Shown: positions 1 to 7,358 of the stretch, piece by piece | Position numbering within the stretch: the stretch's first letter is position 1 | Layout of the letters: each line of letters begins with the position of its first letter | From: Phytophthora sp. 'mugwort' | Taxonomy: Eukaryota; Oomycota; Peronosporomycetes; Peronosporales; Peronosporaceae | Length of the DNA stretch: 37,119 nucleotides | Direction: 5' to 3' | Assembly (NCBI GenBank): GCA_033558025.1 | Contig: JAUCEF010000139.1 | Span: 1-37,119 of the forward strand | Position numbers and translations under genes: made by a program | The notes under the pieces: generated by a model | Database searches by the model: none | Seen by the model: the letters and a program-made list of their open reading frames with translations, nothing else | Told to the model about the DNA's origin: nothing

Positions 1-98
1 AAATTTGTTAAAATTAAAGGATTTTTTTTTTTTAAATTTATTTTTTTTTTAAATTTATTTTTAAAATTATATTTATTTTTATTCATAGAATAATAACT

Positions 99-512
99 TT
101 ATCTTTTTTTTTTTTTTTGACTTTTAAATGGTCGTTTATTACGTGAAATACGTTTTTGAATAAAAATTTTTTTTAATTTTTTAGATGTTTTTGAATTTGT
201 ATGAGTACGTTGTCCTCTAACAGGTAATCCCTGACTTTGTCTAATTCCACGATTACTTTTAATTTCTACTAATTCATTTAATCTTTCAGTTTTAATTTTT
301 TTTAAAAGTTGTTCAACTTTTAAATTTTTATTAATATAATTAACCAGTCGGTTTACATGGTTGTTTTTAAGTTTATTAAGGGTGATTTGAGGATTAATTC
401 CTATATTTTTACAAATTTTCTTGGATTGAAATTCATTAATACCATATAATATAGTTAATGAATATAAAATACTTTTTGAATCTGAAATTGTTTTATTAAA
501 AATATATAACAT
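99..512 (-). CDS. rps13: ribosomal protein S13
   Basis: Small-subunit head protein S13, which contacts tRNA and the large subunit. The 137-residue product has the family's hallmark C-terminal motif GIRQSQGLPVRGQRTHTN at about residues 89-106, followed by a very basic tail ending in KKKKR; the N-terminal part fits the S13 helix-two-turns-helix region (LYGINEFQSKKICKNIGI). The length is close to normal. It reads from an ATG at 512 and ends with TAA. It lies on the opposite strand to the rpl2 cluster, and only 28 bp separate the two start codons. In bacterial-type operons rps11 follows rps13; here that position is at or beyond the left edge of the window, so rps11 may lie just outside (inference). 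Confidence 0.93.
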   Translation of the reverse strand: MLYIFNKTISDSKSILYSLTILYGINEFQSKKICKNIGINPQITLNKLKNNHVNRLVNYINKNLKVEQLLKKIKTERLNELVEIKSNRGIRQSQGLPVRGQRTHTNSKTSKKLKKIFIQKRISRNKRPFKSQKKKKR

Positions 513-540
513 AATAGATTTTATCTATATACCATATAAA

Positions 541-1347
541 ATGATAGAAAAAAAAATAAAACCTATAACACCATCACAACGTCAAACATTTTTATTAAAA
601 AAAGATAATTTAACTAAAATTTTTAAAATTAAATCTTTAACAAAAGGTTTTCAACGTGCTAATGGTAAAAATAATCAAGGTAAAATAACTATAAAACATC
701 GCGGTGGTGGACATAAACGTTTATATAGAATAATTGATTTTAATAGATCTAAAAATATTGAAGGTTATATTATTAAAATTTTATATGATCCTAATCGTTC
801 CGCAAATATCGCTTATATTAAAAACAATTCTAAATCTTATTTAATTTTAGCACCGGAAGGTTTAAAAATTAATCAATATATAAAAAGTTCACCTAATGCT
901 GAATTAAAAGTAGGTAATGCTTTACCATTACAAAATATACCAATTGGTAGTTTAATTCATAATATTAGTTTATATCCAAAATCTAGAGGAAAATTAATAA
1001 GAAGTGCTGGAACATCTGCACAATTAATTCAAAAAATTGATAATAAATACGCTCGAATTCGTTTAAATTCTGGTGAATTAAAATTAATTTTATTAACTTG
1101 TTATGCAACATTAGGTGTTGTATCTAATATTAATCATAAAAAAATTAAATTAGGTAAAGCTGGGCGTTCACGTTGGTTAAATAGACGACCTTCTGTACGT
1201 GGTGTAGCAAAAAATCCTGTCGATCATCCACATGGTGGTGGTGAGGGTAAAACAAGTGGAGGGCGACCTTCTGTAACACCACAAGGTAAAATAACTAAAG
1301 GAAAGCCTACACGTAAAAAAACAAAAAAAAAATTAATTATTAAATAA
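541..1347 (+). CDS. rpl2: ribosomal protein L2
   Basis: Large-subunit protein L2, needed for subunit association and the peptidyl-transferase region. The 268-residue product is full length for the family. It has the N-terminal OB-fold region (IKHRGGGHKRLYRIIDFNR, about residues 51-69) and the diagnostic C-terminal motif NPVDHPHGGGEGKTSGGRPS near residue 225, including the conserved histidine of DHPHGGG. It opens the classical rpl2-rps19-rps3-rpl16 cluster (S10-operon order), three bases before rps19. Very A+T-rich codon use matches the neighbours. No frame break was seen. Confidence 0.97.
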   Translation: MIEKKIKPITPSQRQTFLLKKDNLTKIFKIKSLTKGFQRANGKNNQGKITIKHRGGGHKRLYRIIDFNRSKNIEGYIIKILYDPNRSANIAYIKNNSKSYLILAPEGLKINQYIKSSPNAELKVGNALPLQNIPIGSLIHNISLYPKSRGKLIRSAGTSAQLIQKIDNKYARIRLNSGELKLILLTCYATLGVVSNINHKKIKLGKAGRSRWLNRRPSVRGVAKNPVDHPHGGGEGKTSGGRPSVTPQGKITKGKPTRKKTKKKLIIK

Positions 1348-1350
1348 ATT

Positions 1351-1588
1351 ATGTCTAGAAGTAAATATAAAGGTCCATTTTTTAAAGTTAATTTATTAAA
1401 AAAAAAACAATGGATAAAAATAACTAATAAAAATTTAACAATATTACCTGAATATAGTAATCATTCTGTAAGTATTTATAATGGTAAAATATTTATTAAT
1501 TTGGAAATAAATGATAAAATGATTGGTTTTAAATTTGTGTGAATTTATTAATACACGAAAAAAACATATATATAAAAAAAAAAAATAA
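1351..1588 (+). CDS. rps19: ribosomal protein S19, frame broken near its C-terminus
   Basis: Small-subunit head protein S19. It starts MSRSKYKGPFFKVNLLKK, the usual S19 opening, and runs through HSVSIYNGKIF and NDKMIGFKF. The uninterrupted frame stops at TGA 1540-1542 after about 63 residues. One base out of frame, the expected ending EFINTRKKH continues from 1541 to a TAA at 1586-1588. The S19 family normally reads KFGEF..TR here, so the two parts are one gene with one surplus base in the GTGT at 1537-1540. The total length is 3n+1, as expected for one extra base. rps3 follows after 3 bases. Probably a sequence error, though a true lesion cannot be excluded. Confidence 0.85.
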
Positions 1589-1591
1589 ATT

Positions 1592-2422
1592 ATGGGTCAA
1601 AAAATTATACCAATTAGTTTAAGATTAAATAAAAAAAAAAATTGGGATTCCCAATGGATTGTTAATAATAATGAGTATTCTAATTTATTGCATTTTGATT
1701 TAGAAATTAAAAAATATTTTCAAAATATTTTTAATTATAAAAATTTAAAATTAATAGATATAAATATAGTAAAAACATCAAATAATATAAATATATATGT
1801 TTATATTCAAAAAAATGCAAAAAAATATTATAAATTATCTTATAATCAAATTATTAAATATTTAAATATATATTATATTAATAATAATATTAAATTATTT
1901 ATCAAAAATGTCCAATTTTTTGAATTAATTAAATTACGAAAAAATTTAAAAAGAATTTTTGATAAAATAAGAAAAAATAATCGAATTAATAAAAATGTTA
2001 AAAAAATGATTTATAATTTTAGTTATGCTTTTTATACTAAAAATATAAATATTATAACTTTTTATATTAAACAAACATTAGAAAAAAAAAAAACACATAA
2101 AAAATTTATTAATAATATTGATAATATGCTTCAAGAATTTTTTAAAATATTTTCTAATTTTATTGGTTATCGTTTACAATTTAAAGGTCGTTTAAATAAA
2201 TCAAAACGTAAAAAAAAACTAATTTTTCAAAAAGGAAAAATACCATTAAATACTTTAGAATATGATATTAAATATCATTTTAATGAATTTAAAACACCAT
2301 CGGGTATTTGTAGTATTAAATTATGGATTTTTTTTAAACCACTAAAAACTACATTAAATTCTAAATTTTTAAAAAAACAAAGAATTAAAAATACTAATTA
2401 TGTTATTTCCAAAAAAAACTAA
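1592..2422 (+). CDS. rps3: ribosomal protein S3
   Basis: Small-subunit protein S3 at the mRNA entry site. The 276-residue product begins MGQKIIPISLRLNKKKNWDS, the standard mitochondrial S3 opening, and closes with the C-terminal domain motif GYRLQFKGRLNKSKRKKK (about residues 191-208) and an SGICSIKLWIF segment. The central part is lysine- and asparagine-rich and poorly conserved, as is common for A+T-rich mitochondrial S3. Its 3' end overlaps the start of rpl16 by 23 bases in another frame. Position between rps19 and rpl16 is the ancestral S10-operon order. Confidence 0.93.
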   Translation: MGQKIIPISLRLNKKKNWDSQWIVNNNEYSNLLHFDLEIKKYFQNIFNYKNLKLIDINIVKTSNNINIYVYIQKNAKKYYKLSYNQIIKYLNIYYINNNIKLFIKNVQFFELIKLRKNLKRIFDKIRKNNRINKNVKKMIYNFSYAFYTKNINIITFYIKQTLEKKKTHKKFINNIDNMLQEFFKIFSNFIGYRLQFKGRLNKSKRKKKLIFQKGKIPLNTLEYDIKYHFNEFKTPSGICSIKLWIFFKPLKTTLNSKFLKKQRIKNTNYVISKKN

Positions 2423-2804
2423 ATATAAAAAACAATTTAAAAGTAAACTTACAGGTAAAACAACAAAAGGTAATAATATTGTTTATGGTAAATATGCTAT
2501 TAAAGTTTTAAAAGAAACACGTTTAACATCAAGACAAATAGAAGCAACTCGTCGAATAATTATTCGAAAAATGAAACGATTAGGATTTCTTTGGATTCGT
2601 GTTTTTCCAGATACACCTGTAACAGCAAAACCTACAGAAAATCGTATGGGTAAAGGAAAAGGTGCTGTTTCTTTTTGGGTTGCTAAAGTTAAAAAAGGTC
2701 AAATTTTATATGAAATTAGCGGTATTTCATTAGAAAATGCAAAAAAAGTTTTAAAAGCGGGTTCTAATAAATTGCCGGTTAAAACAAAATTTATTTATAA
2801 ATAA
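2400..2804 (+). CDS. rpl16: ribosomal protein L16
   Basis: Large-subunit protein L16, which helps organise the A-site region of the LSU rRNA. The 134-residue product starts MLFPKKTKYKKQFK and has the conserved L16 features: RLTSRQIEATRRIIIRKMKR (about residues 40-59), WIRVFPDTPVTAKPTENRMG, and GKGAVSFWVAKVKKGQILYE. Full length. The ATG at 2400 lies inside the end of rps3, so the two genes overlap by 23 bases. A CAT tRNA starts two bases after the stop codon, where it may act as a processing punctuation mark. Confidence 0.96.
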   Translation: MLFPKKTKYKKQFKSKLTGKTTKGNNIVYGKYAIKVLKETRLTSRQIEATRRIIIRKMKRLGFLWIRVFPDTPVTAKPTENRMGKGKGAVSFWVAKVKKGQILYEISGISLENAKKVLKAGSNKLPVKTKFIYK

Positions 2805-2806
2805 TT

Positions 2807-2880
2807 AGGCTTATAGTTTAATTGGTTAGAGCATACCGCTCATAACGGTATAGTTGTAGGTTCAAATCCTACTAGGCCTA
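2807..2880 (+). tRNA. trnI(cau): tRNA with CAT anticodon, probably tRNA-Ile (lysidine-modified)
   Basis: A complete cloverleaf: acceptor AGGCTTA pairs with TAGGCCT (one G-T), D-arm GTTT...AGC, anticodon stem TACCG/CGGTA with loop CTCATAA, T-arm GTAGG/CCTAC, discriminator A. The anticodon is CAT. Three CAT tRNAs occur in the window; one resembles the initiator, and this one resembles mitochondrial tRNA-Ile with a C34 that is modified to lysidine. Met versus Ile identity cannot be settled from the gene sequence. Confidence 0.85.
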
Positions 2881-2901
2881 ATTAAAAAATTTTTATTTTA
2901 A

Positions 2902-3570
2902 ATGAAAAAATTAAAAAAACAAAAAACAAATAATTTATCAAATTATCAACAATTTTTAAAAAATAATTATTTAAAAAAAAAAAAATTTAAATTAAAAAAT
3001 ATTTTATTTGAAAATCCAATTTTATTTAATAATTTAAATTTAGAATCTTATGTAATTGAATTTAATAATTATGAAAACATTTATTTACCTTTTACTTTAA
3101 TAAAAATAGATAAAATTTCAACAATTGCTATAAAATATGAAAATATTATATTATTTAATTATGATTTAACTTATAATATATTACATCAATTTAATAAAAT
3201 AATGCTTCAAAATATTTTAATAAAAAAAAATAATTCAATAAAAGGTCGTTTACTTGGTGGAAATTGGAATAATAAAAAAATTTTTATTTCAATTTTAGGA
3301 TTTATTTTTTCTATAAAACCTATTAATTTAAATAATGCTTTAAATTATAAAAAAAAATTTTATTTTAATAAATATAATAAAAAAGGTTTCTATAAAAGAA
3401 GAATTAATTCAACACGTTTAATTAATTGTTATAAATTAAAATATTTAAATTTTAAAGTTAATAATTTAAATATATTTAAAAAATCAAAAAAAGAATTTTC
3501 AAGACTTTCTTATATTCAAACTATTATTCAAAATCAAAAAATAAAAAATAATAATTTTAAAATAAAATAA
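2902..3570 (+). CDS. rps1: ribosomal protein S1-like protein
   Basis: A 222-residue, very basic, asparagine/lysine-rich protein. The only recognisable block is around residues 113-134, where NSIKGRLLGGNWNNKKIFIS then LGFIFSIKP resembles the core of an S1 RNA-binding domain (VKGR..GG....I.GF.AF.P). Mitochondrial Rps1 proteins of jakobids and plants carry one such domain, and the position between rpl16 and atp8 among ribosomal genes fits. The N-terminal 100 residues and the C-terminal basic tail (YKRRINSTRLINC..) are not diagnostic. The gene symbol is tentative; it could be another fast-evolving ribosomal protein. It begins with ATG and ends with TAA. Confidence 0.45.
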   Translation: MKKLKKQKTNNLSNYQQFLKNNYLKKKKFKLKNILFENPILFNNLNLESYVIEFNNYENIYLPFTLIKIDKISTIAIKYENIILFNYDLTYNILHQFNKIMLQNILIKKNNSIKGRLLGGNWNNKKIFISILGFIFSIKPINLNNALNYKKKFYFNKYNKKGFYKRRINSTRLINCYKLKYLNFKVNNLNIFKKSKKEFSRLSYIQTIIQNQKIKNNNFKIK

Positions 3571-3631
3571 AAATAAAAGTGTTCTTTCAAGAAAAATATA
3601 TGTTGAAGAAATAAAAATTTATTATAAAATT

Positions 3632-4024
3632 ATGCCACAATTCGATCAATTTTCATTTTTTAATCAAGTTTCTTGGTTTTTATTTTTTTTTTTTAATTTT
3701 TATTTTTTTATTACTTATTTTTTTTTACCTAAAATTTGTTATAATTTAAAATTTAGAAAAAAAAAAATAATTTTTGATAATAAAAAAAAAAATCAAATTA
3801 ATTTTGAAAAAAATAATATTATTTATTTTTTTAATAATTCTTATAAAACTTTTTGTTTTAATTTTGAGTTATTTATAACAAAAAAATTATCTATTTATAA
3901 AAAAAATCAAAATATTAAAATACAAAAAACTTCAATTTTTAATAAAATATTAAAACAAAAAATTAATTATATTTTAAATAAAAAATTTTTATTATTAAAT
4001 AAAATTTTTATAAGAATTAATTAA
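3632..4024 (+). CDS. atp8: ATP synthase subunit 8 (ymf19)
   Basis: ATP synthase Fo subunit 8, a small membrane protein of the peripheral stalk. The start MPQFDQFSFFNQVSWF is the signature of mitochondrial Atp8, with the family's MPQFD opening. It is followed by one very phenylalanine-rich membrane segment (about residues 15-33), ending ITYFFLPKI. The rest, to 130 residues, is a basic matrix-side tail, long as in protist and plant Ymf19 proteins. It lies between the rps1-like gene and trnK, away from atp6. Confidence 0.87.
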   Translation: MPQFDQFSFFNQVSWFLFFFFNFYFFITYFFLPKICYNLKFRKKKIIFDNKKKNQINFEKNNIIYFFNNSYKTFCFNFELFITKKLSIYKKNQNIKIQKTSIFNKILKQKINYILNKKFLLLNKIFIRIN

Positions 4025-4034
4025 TTTTTTAAAT

Positions 4035-4107
4035 AAGTGTATAGCTCAGCTGGTAGAGCACCGGACTTTTAATCTGATGGTCTTGGGTTCAAATCCCAAT
4101 ACACTTA
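4035..4107 (+). tRNA. trnK(uuu): tRNA-Lys (TTT)
   Basis: Acceptor AAGTGTA/TACACTT is perfectly paired. D-arm GCTC/GAGC, anticodon loop CTTTTAA gives TTT, T-arm TTGGG/CCCAA, discriminator A. The first pair of the anticodon stem (CCGGA/TCTGA) is a C-A mismatch. Confidence 0.95.
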
Positions 4108-4109
4108 TT

Positions 4110-4182
4110 GGGGATATATTTCAACTGGTAGAAAGTATGTTTTGCAAATATAATGTTATCGGTTCGAATCCGATTATCTCCA
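4110..4182 (+). tRNA. trnA(ugc): tRNA-Ala (TGC)
   Basis: Acceptor GGGGATA pairs with TATCTCC (one G-T). Anticodon stem TATGT/ATATA encloses loop TTTGCAA, giving TGC. T-arm ATCGG/CCGAT, discriminator A. It follows trnK by two bases. Confidence 0.92.
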
Positions 4183-4208
4183 TATTTATCTTTCTTAAAT
4201 ATAATTTT

Positions 4209-4508
4209 ATGCAAAAAAAAATTAAAAAAAATATTAAACAACGTAATTTATTTAAAAATTTTGAAAAAAATAGATTAACTTTAAAAATTCTTTCAAAAAA
4301 TTTAAATATTGAAAAAAATTTAAGATGGAAATTACAACAAAAGTGGTTTTTTTTCCATCAAAATTCATCAATTACTAGAATTAAAAATGTGTGTGTTTTA
4401 ACTGGACGTTCTAAAAGTATTTATCGTTTATTTAAAATATCCAGAATCCAATTACGTAAATTAGCATCAAAAGGGTTTTTACCCGGTATTTCTAAATATA
4501 GTTGGTAA
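4209..4508 (+). CDS. rps14: ribosomal protein S14
   Basis: Small-subunit head protein S14. From the ATG at 4209 the product has 99 residues, the usual bacterial and mitochondrial length. The C-terminal half carries the family motif: NVCVLTGRSKSIYRLFKISR at about residues 62-81, then QLRKLASKGFLPGISKYSW, the almost invariant S14 ending (RK.A..G.LPG..K.SW). The frame is open further upstream through trnA, but a start there would read through the tRNA, so the ATG after the tRNA was chosen. It begins the rps14-rps8-rpl6 series typical of the bacterial spc operon. Confidence 0.95.
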   Translation: MQKKIKKNIKQRNLFKNFEKNRLTLKILSKNLNIEKNLRWKLQQKWFFFHQNSSITRIKNVCVLTGRSKSIYRLFKISRIQLRKLASKGFLPGISKYSW

Positions 4509-4515
4509 TTTAATT

Positions 4516-4896
4516 ATGATTATAACAGATACTCTTTCCAATTTATTTTCAAAAATAAAAAATGGTTATTTAGTAAAAAAATCAAAAATAGTACAACAAA
4601 AATCAAAACAAAGTATAAATATTTTAAATATCTTAATTAAAGAAGGTTTTATAAAAAGTTATAAGATAAATTCCAAAAATCAATTAGAGATTTATTTAAA
4701 ATATAGAAAAAATAAAGCAGTTATTACTGAAATAAAACGTTTATCAAAACCGGGAAAACGTTTATATATTGCTAATAAGGATTTATATAAAAAAAAAACA
4801 GGATTTTATATTCTTTCAACATCTATTGGTATTTTAACAGATTTACAAGCTAAAAAATTAAATGTTGGTGGTGAATTGATTTGTAAAATTATTTAA
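4516..4896 (+). CDS. rps8: ribosomal protein S8
   Basis: Small-subunit protein S8, which binds the central domain of the SSU rRNA. The 126-residue product starts MIITDTLSNLFSKIKNG, matching the S8 opening (D.i.dml..irNg), and ends with the conserved C-terminal block YILSTSIGILTDLQAKKLNV plus GGELICKI, equivalent to the bacterial ST..G..t...A...g.GGe.lc. signature. Full length. It lies seven bases after rps14 and six before rpl6. Confidence 0.95.
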   Translation: MIITDTLSNLFSKIKNGYLVKKSKIVQQKSKQSINILNILIKEGFIKSYKINSKNQLEIYLKYRKNKAVITEIKRLSKPGKRLYIANKDLYKKKTGFYILSTSIGILTDLQAKKLNVGGELICKII

Positions 4897-4902
4897 AAAA
4901 TT

Positions 4903-5508
4903 ATGATAAAAATAATAAAAAAAAATGTTAAATTAAAAAATAAAAATTTTTTTAAAAGTTCTTTAGGAAATATTAATTTATTTTTTATTGATAAAACTTT
5001 TATTTTTCCAACAGATTTAAAAATTTATAGTAATAATAAAATAATTTTTTTTGAAACATCTTTAGGTTTATTATCTTTAACAATAATTAATGATTTATAT
5101 TTTTTTATAAAAAAAAATAAATTATTAATTATTGTTAATAAAAATAAAAAAAAAAAAAGTATTTTAAATTTATACAATAAATTAATAAAAATAAAAATAA
5201 AAGGTGTTTTACAAGGTTTTAAAATTAATTTAATATTAAAAGGTATAGGTTTTAAAGCTTTTATTGAAAATAATACTTTAATTTTAAAATTAGGTTTTAG
5301 TCATAATATTAGAATTCCAATTCCATTAAATATTGAAATTATTAATCAAACAAATACTTTAATTTTTAGTAGTATCGATTATATTTTTTTACATCAATTT
5401 GTACATTATATTAAAAATCATAAAAAACCTGAACCATATAAAGGAAAAGGTTTATTATTAAAAAATGAAAAAATTTTACAAAAAGAGGGAAAAAAAAGTA
5501 AAAAATAA
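4903..5508 (+). CDS. rpl6: ribosomal protein L6
   Basis: Large-subunit protein L6 near the factor-binding site. The 201-residue product has the second L6 domain clearly: GVLQGFKINLILKGIGFKAF (about residues 100-119), LKLGFSHNIRIPIP, and the C-terminal signature KKPEPYKGKGLLLKNEKI near residue 174, matching the family's (R.PepYKGKGi). The N-terminal domain is divergent and low in complexity. Directly downstream of rps8 as in the bacterial spc operon. Confidence 0.93.
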   Translation: MIKIIKKNVKLKNKNFFKSSLGNINLFFIDKTFIFPTDLKIYSNNKIIFFETSLGLLSLTIINDLYFFIKKNKLLIIVNKNKKKKSILNLYNKLIKIKIKGVLQGFKINLILKGIGFKAFIENNTLILKLGFSHNIRIPIPLNIEIINQTNTLIFSSIDYIFLHQFVHYIKNHKKPEPYKGKGLLLKNEKILQKEGKKSKK

Positions 5509-5514
5509 TTAAAT

Positions 5515-6108
5515 ATGATACAAAAAAAAAAAAAAAAACATAATAATATTTTATTAAATTTATTATTTAAATCAAAAAATATGTATGGAGAATCTTTAAT
5601 AGATACAAATAAAGAATTATTATCTTTTATATTTGGAAGTAGACATGATTATACTATAATTAATTTAAAAAATGTTTCATTTTTTTTAAAACGTATATTT
5701 AATTTAACTAAAATTATATTAAAAAAAAATGAAAAAATTTTAATAATAGGGAATGATAATGAAATTAAATTTTTATTAACTACATCTTTTATAAAAAAAA
5801 ATCCAAATATCATTTTTTTTACAAAAGAATGGGTAAATGGTTTAATTACTAATAAAATTATGAATACAACATTTAATAAGATAATTAATTATTTATTAAA
5901 AGAAAATGAAATTAAATTAATTTTAGTTATAAAAAGTTCTGTAAAAGATACTTTTTTAAATCAAGAACTTTCTGTTTTAAAAATTCCTACTATTTCATTA
6001 GTAAATACAAGTCAAACTATACAAAATATTAATTATCCTGTAGTAATGAATTCTAAAAATATTCAATCAATATATACTTTAATGTATTTATTACGTAAAA
6101 TATTTTAA
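5515..6108 (+). CDS. rps2: ribosomal protein S2
   Basis: Small-subunit protein S2. Diagnostic blocks are FGSRHDYTIINLKNV (about residues 40-54, the S2 r.g.hiinl..t region), FFTKEWVNGLITN (about 102-114, matching the W.gG.lTN block), LSVLKIPTISLVNT and INYPVVMNSKN, which correspond to the (lgIP.i...Dt....i.ypIp.N) region. The 197 residues are slightly short of bacterial S2, as is common in mitochondria. It sits six bases after rpl6 and eight before rps4. Confidence 0.92.
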   Translation: MIQKKKKKHNNILLNLLFKSKNMYGESLIDTNKELLSFIFGSRHDYTIINLKNVSFFLKRIFNLTKIILKKNEKILIIGNDNEIKFLLTTSFIKKNPNIIFFTKEWVNGLITNKIMNTTFNKIINYLLKENEIKLILVIKSSVKDTFLNQELSVLKIPTISLVNTSQTIQNINYPVVMNSKNIQSIYTLMYLLRKIF

Positions 6109-6116
6109 TAAATAAG

Positions 6117-6578
6117 ATGAATAAATTAAGACCGAGAAATAAAATATGTTTTCAAAATAATAGGAACATACATAAAAATTTAAACTTATTAAAATTAAAA
6201 TCAAAAAAATGGAATTTATTTAAAAAAAAATTAAGATATCGAAAAGAAATAAAACCTGAAAAACGTAAAAAATTTTTTCAAAAAAGATTATTTGAAAAAC
6301 AACAATTTCGGAATTTTTATGGATGTATTCATGAATATCAATTAAAAAATTTATTTCAAAAATTATTAAAAAAAGATAATAAAATAAATATCTTTAAAAA
6401 ATTTGTAATTTTATTAGAAAGTCGCTTAGATATAAATCTTGTAAGATTAAAATTAGTTAAAACTATTTTTCAAGCAAAACAATTAATTAATCATAAAAAA
6501 ATTAAGGTTAATAATAAAATTATAAGTAAATCTAATTTTATATTACATAAAGGTGATATTATTCATATTATTAAATAA
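6117..6578 (+). CDS. rps4: ribosomal protein S4, N-terminal and S4 RNA-binding domain (possibly separated from its C-terminus)
   Basis: Small-subunit assembly protein S4. The start MNKLRPRNKICFQNN is the usual mitochondrial S4 opening. The S4 RNA-binding domain spans about residues 100-153: LESRLDINLVRLKLVKTIFQ, then AKQLINHKKIKVNNKII and HKGDIIHI. The frame stops at TAA 6576-6578 straight after this domain, whereas mitochondrial S4 proteins continue into a C-terminal extension with a YPxxxNxxLI-type motif. Such an ending is present in the reading frame that starts three bases later (6581-7333), in another frame. One more A in the AAA at 6573-6575 would fuse the two. So this is either one broken rps4 or a genuinely split gene. 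Confidence 0.9.
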   Translation: MNKLRPRNKICFQNNRNIHKNLNLLKLKSKKWNLFKKKLRYRKEIKPEKRKKFFQKRLFEKQQFRNFYGCIHEYQLKNLFQKLLKKDNKINIFKKFVILLESRLDINLVRLKLVKTIFQAKQLINHKKIKVNNKIISKSNFILHKGDIIHIIK

Positions 6579-6580
6579 AT

Positions 6581-7333
6581 ATGCAAAAGGATAATAAAAA
6601 TTTTCAAAGAAATAAAAATTCTCAAAAAAACGAGGGTTTTCAAAAAAATAGAAATTCTCAAAAAAACGAAGGTTTTCAAAAAAATAGAAATTTTCAAAAA
6701 AATAAAAATTCTCAAAAAAACGAAGATTTTCAAAGAACTAGAAATTTTCAAAAAAACGAAGATTTTCAAAGAACTAGAAATTTTCAAAAAAATGAAGGTT
6801 TTCAAAGAACTAGAAATTTTCAAAAAAATGAAGGTTTTCAAAAAAATAGAAATTTTCAAAAAAATGAAGGTTTTCAAAAAAATAGAAATTTTCAAAAAAA
6901 TGAAGGTTTTCAAAAAAATAGAAATTTTCAAAAAAATAGAAATTTTCAAAAAAATGAAGGTTTTCAAAAAAATAGAAATTTTCAAAAAAATGAAGGTTTT
7001 CAAAGAACTAGAAATTTTCAAAAAAATAATAGTTTGAAAGGAGATAAAAAATTTTATAAACAGCATTTTAATCAAGAAAAGAATAAATATTCTTCTTCTT
7101 ATAAACGTTATAATAAATATCCTTATCAAAAAAATAACAAATATTCTTATAAAAATAATATTTATTATATTTTAGGTGAAAAAAAACCATCAAAACCTTT
7201 AATAACTTCTTATTTACATAGAAATAAAAAAATAAAAACAGGTATGTTTTTTAAAGAACCTTCTTATAAAACAATTTTATATCCTTTTCATTTAAATTTA
7301 AAATTAATTAATGAATATTTGAAAAAAAAATAA
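6581..7333 (+). CDS. hexapeptide-repeat protein with an Rps4-like C-terminus
   Basis: A 250-residue product with three parts. Residues 1-6 are a short leader. Residues 7-150 are about 24 tandem hexapeptides of the type NFQKNR/GFQKNE (variants NSQKNE, DFQRTR). Residues 151-250 are a unique, basic, tyrosine-rich tail. The tail ends TSYLHRNKKIKTGMFFKEPS then ILYPFHLNLKLINEYLKKK, which resembles the C-terminal extension of mitochondrial Rps4 (YLEVN.KT...........IPYP...N..LI.E.). The frame opens three bases after the rps4 stop. I infer it is the C-terminal part of Rps4 with an expanded linker, either a separate gene or joined by correcting one base near 6573-6575. If not Rps4, its function is unknown. 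Confidence 0.6.
   Translation: MQKDNKNFQRNKNSQKNEGFQKNRNSQKNEGFQKNRNFQKNKNSQKNEDFQRTRNFQKNEDFQRTRNFQKNEGFQRTRNFQKNEGFQKNRNFQKNEGFQKNRNFQKNEGFQKNRNFQKNRNFQKNEGFQKNRNFQKNEGFQRTRNFQKNNSLKGDKKFYKQHFNQEKNKYSSSYKRYNKYPYQKNNKYSYKNNIYYILGEKKPSKPLITSYLHRNKKIKTGMFFKEPSYKTILYPFHLNLKLINEYLKKK
6599..7030 (+). repeat. 18-bp tandem repeat array, about 24 units
   Basis: In-frame tandem array with an 18-base unit (for example AATTTTCAAAAAAATGAA) and a higher-order 36-base alternation of R-type and E-type units. It encodes the hexapeptides of the gene at 6581-7333. Units in the middle and at the 3' end are the most uniform, while the first few carry TCTCAA for TTTCAA, suggesting recent expansion from the centre. 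The 18-base period keeps several other frames open on both strands. Confidence 0.95.
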
Positions 7334-7339
7334 AAATTT

Positions 7340-7357
7340 AAACCATTTATATGGTTT
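7340..7357 (+). other. hairpin just before the LSU rRNA
   Basis: AAACCAT and ATGGTTT form a perfect 7-bp stem around the loop TTAT. It lies between the stop at 7331-7333 and the start of the LSU rRNA. It could guide processing of a joint rps4-LSU transcript; no function is shown by the sequence. Confidence 0.5.
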
Positions 7358-7358
7358 A

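Noticed and set aside
6792..7037. 81-codon plus-strand frame inside the same array
   Set aside because: Another frame of the same tandem repeat, with no unique sequence.
6563..7129. 188-codon open frame on the minus strand over the hexapeptide array
   Set aside because: It is a shadow of the 18-base repeat, which lacks stop codons in several frames. The product is a monotonous FLKISIFLKTF repeat with no homology or context.
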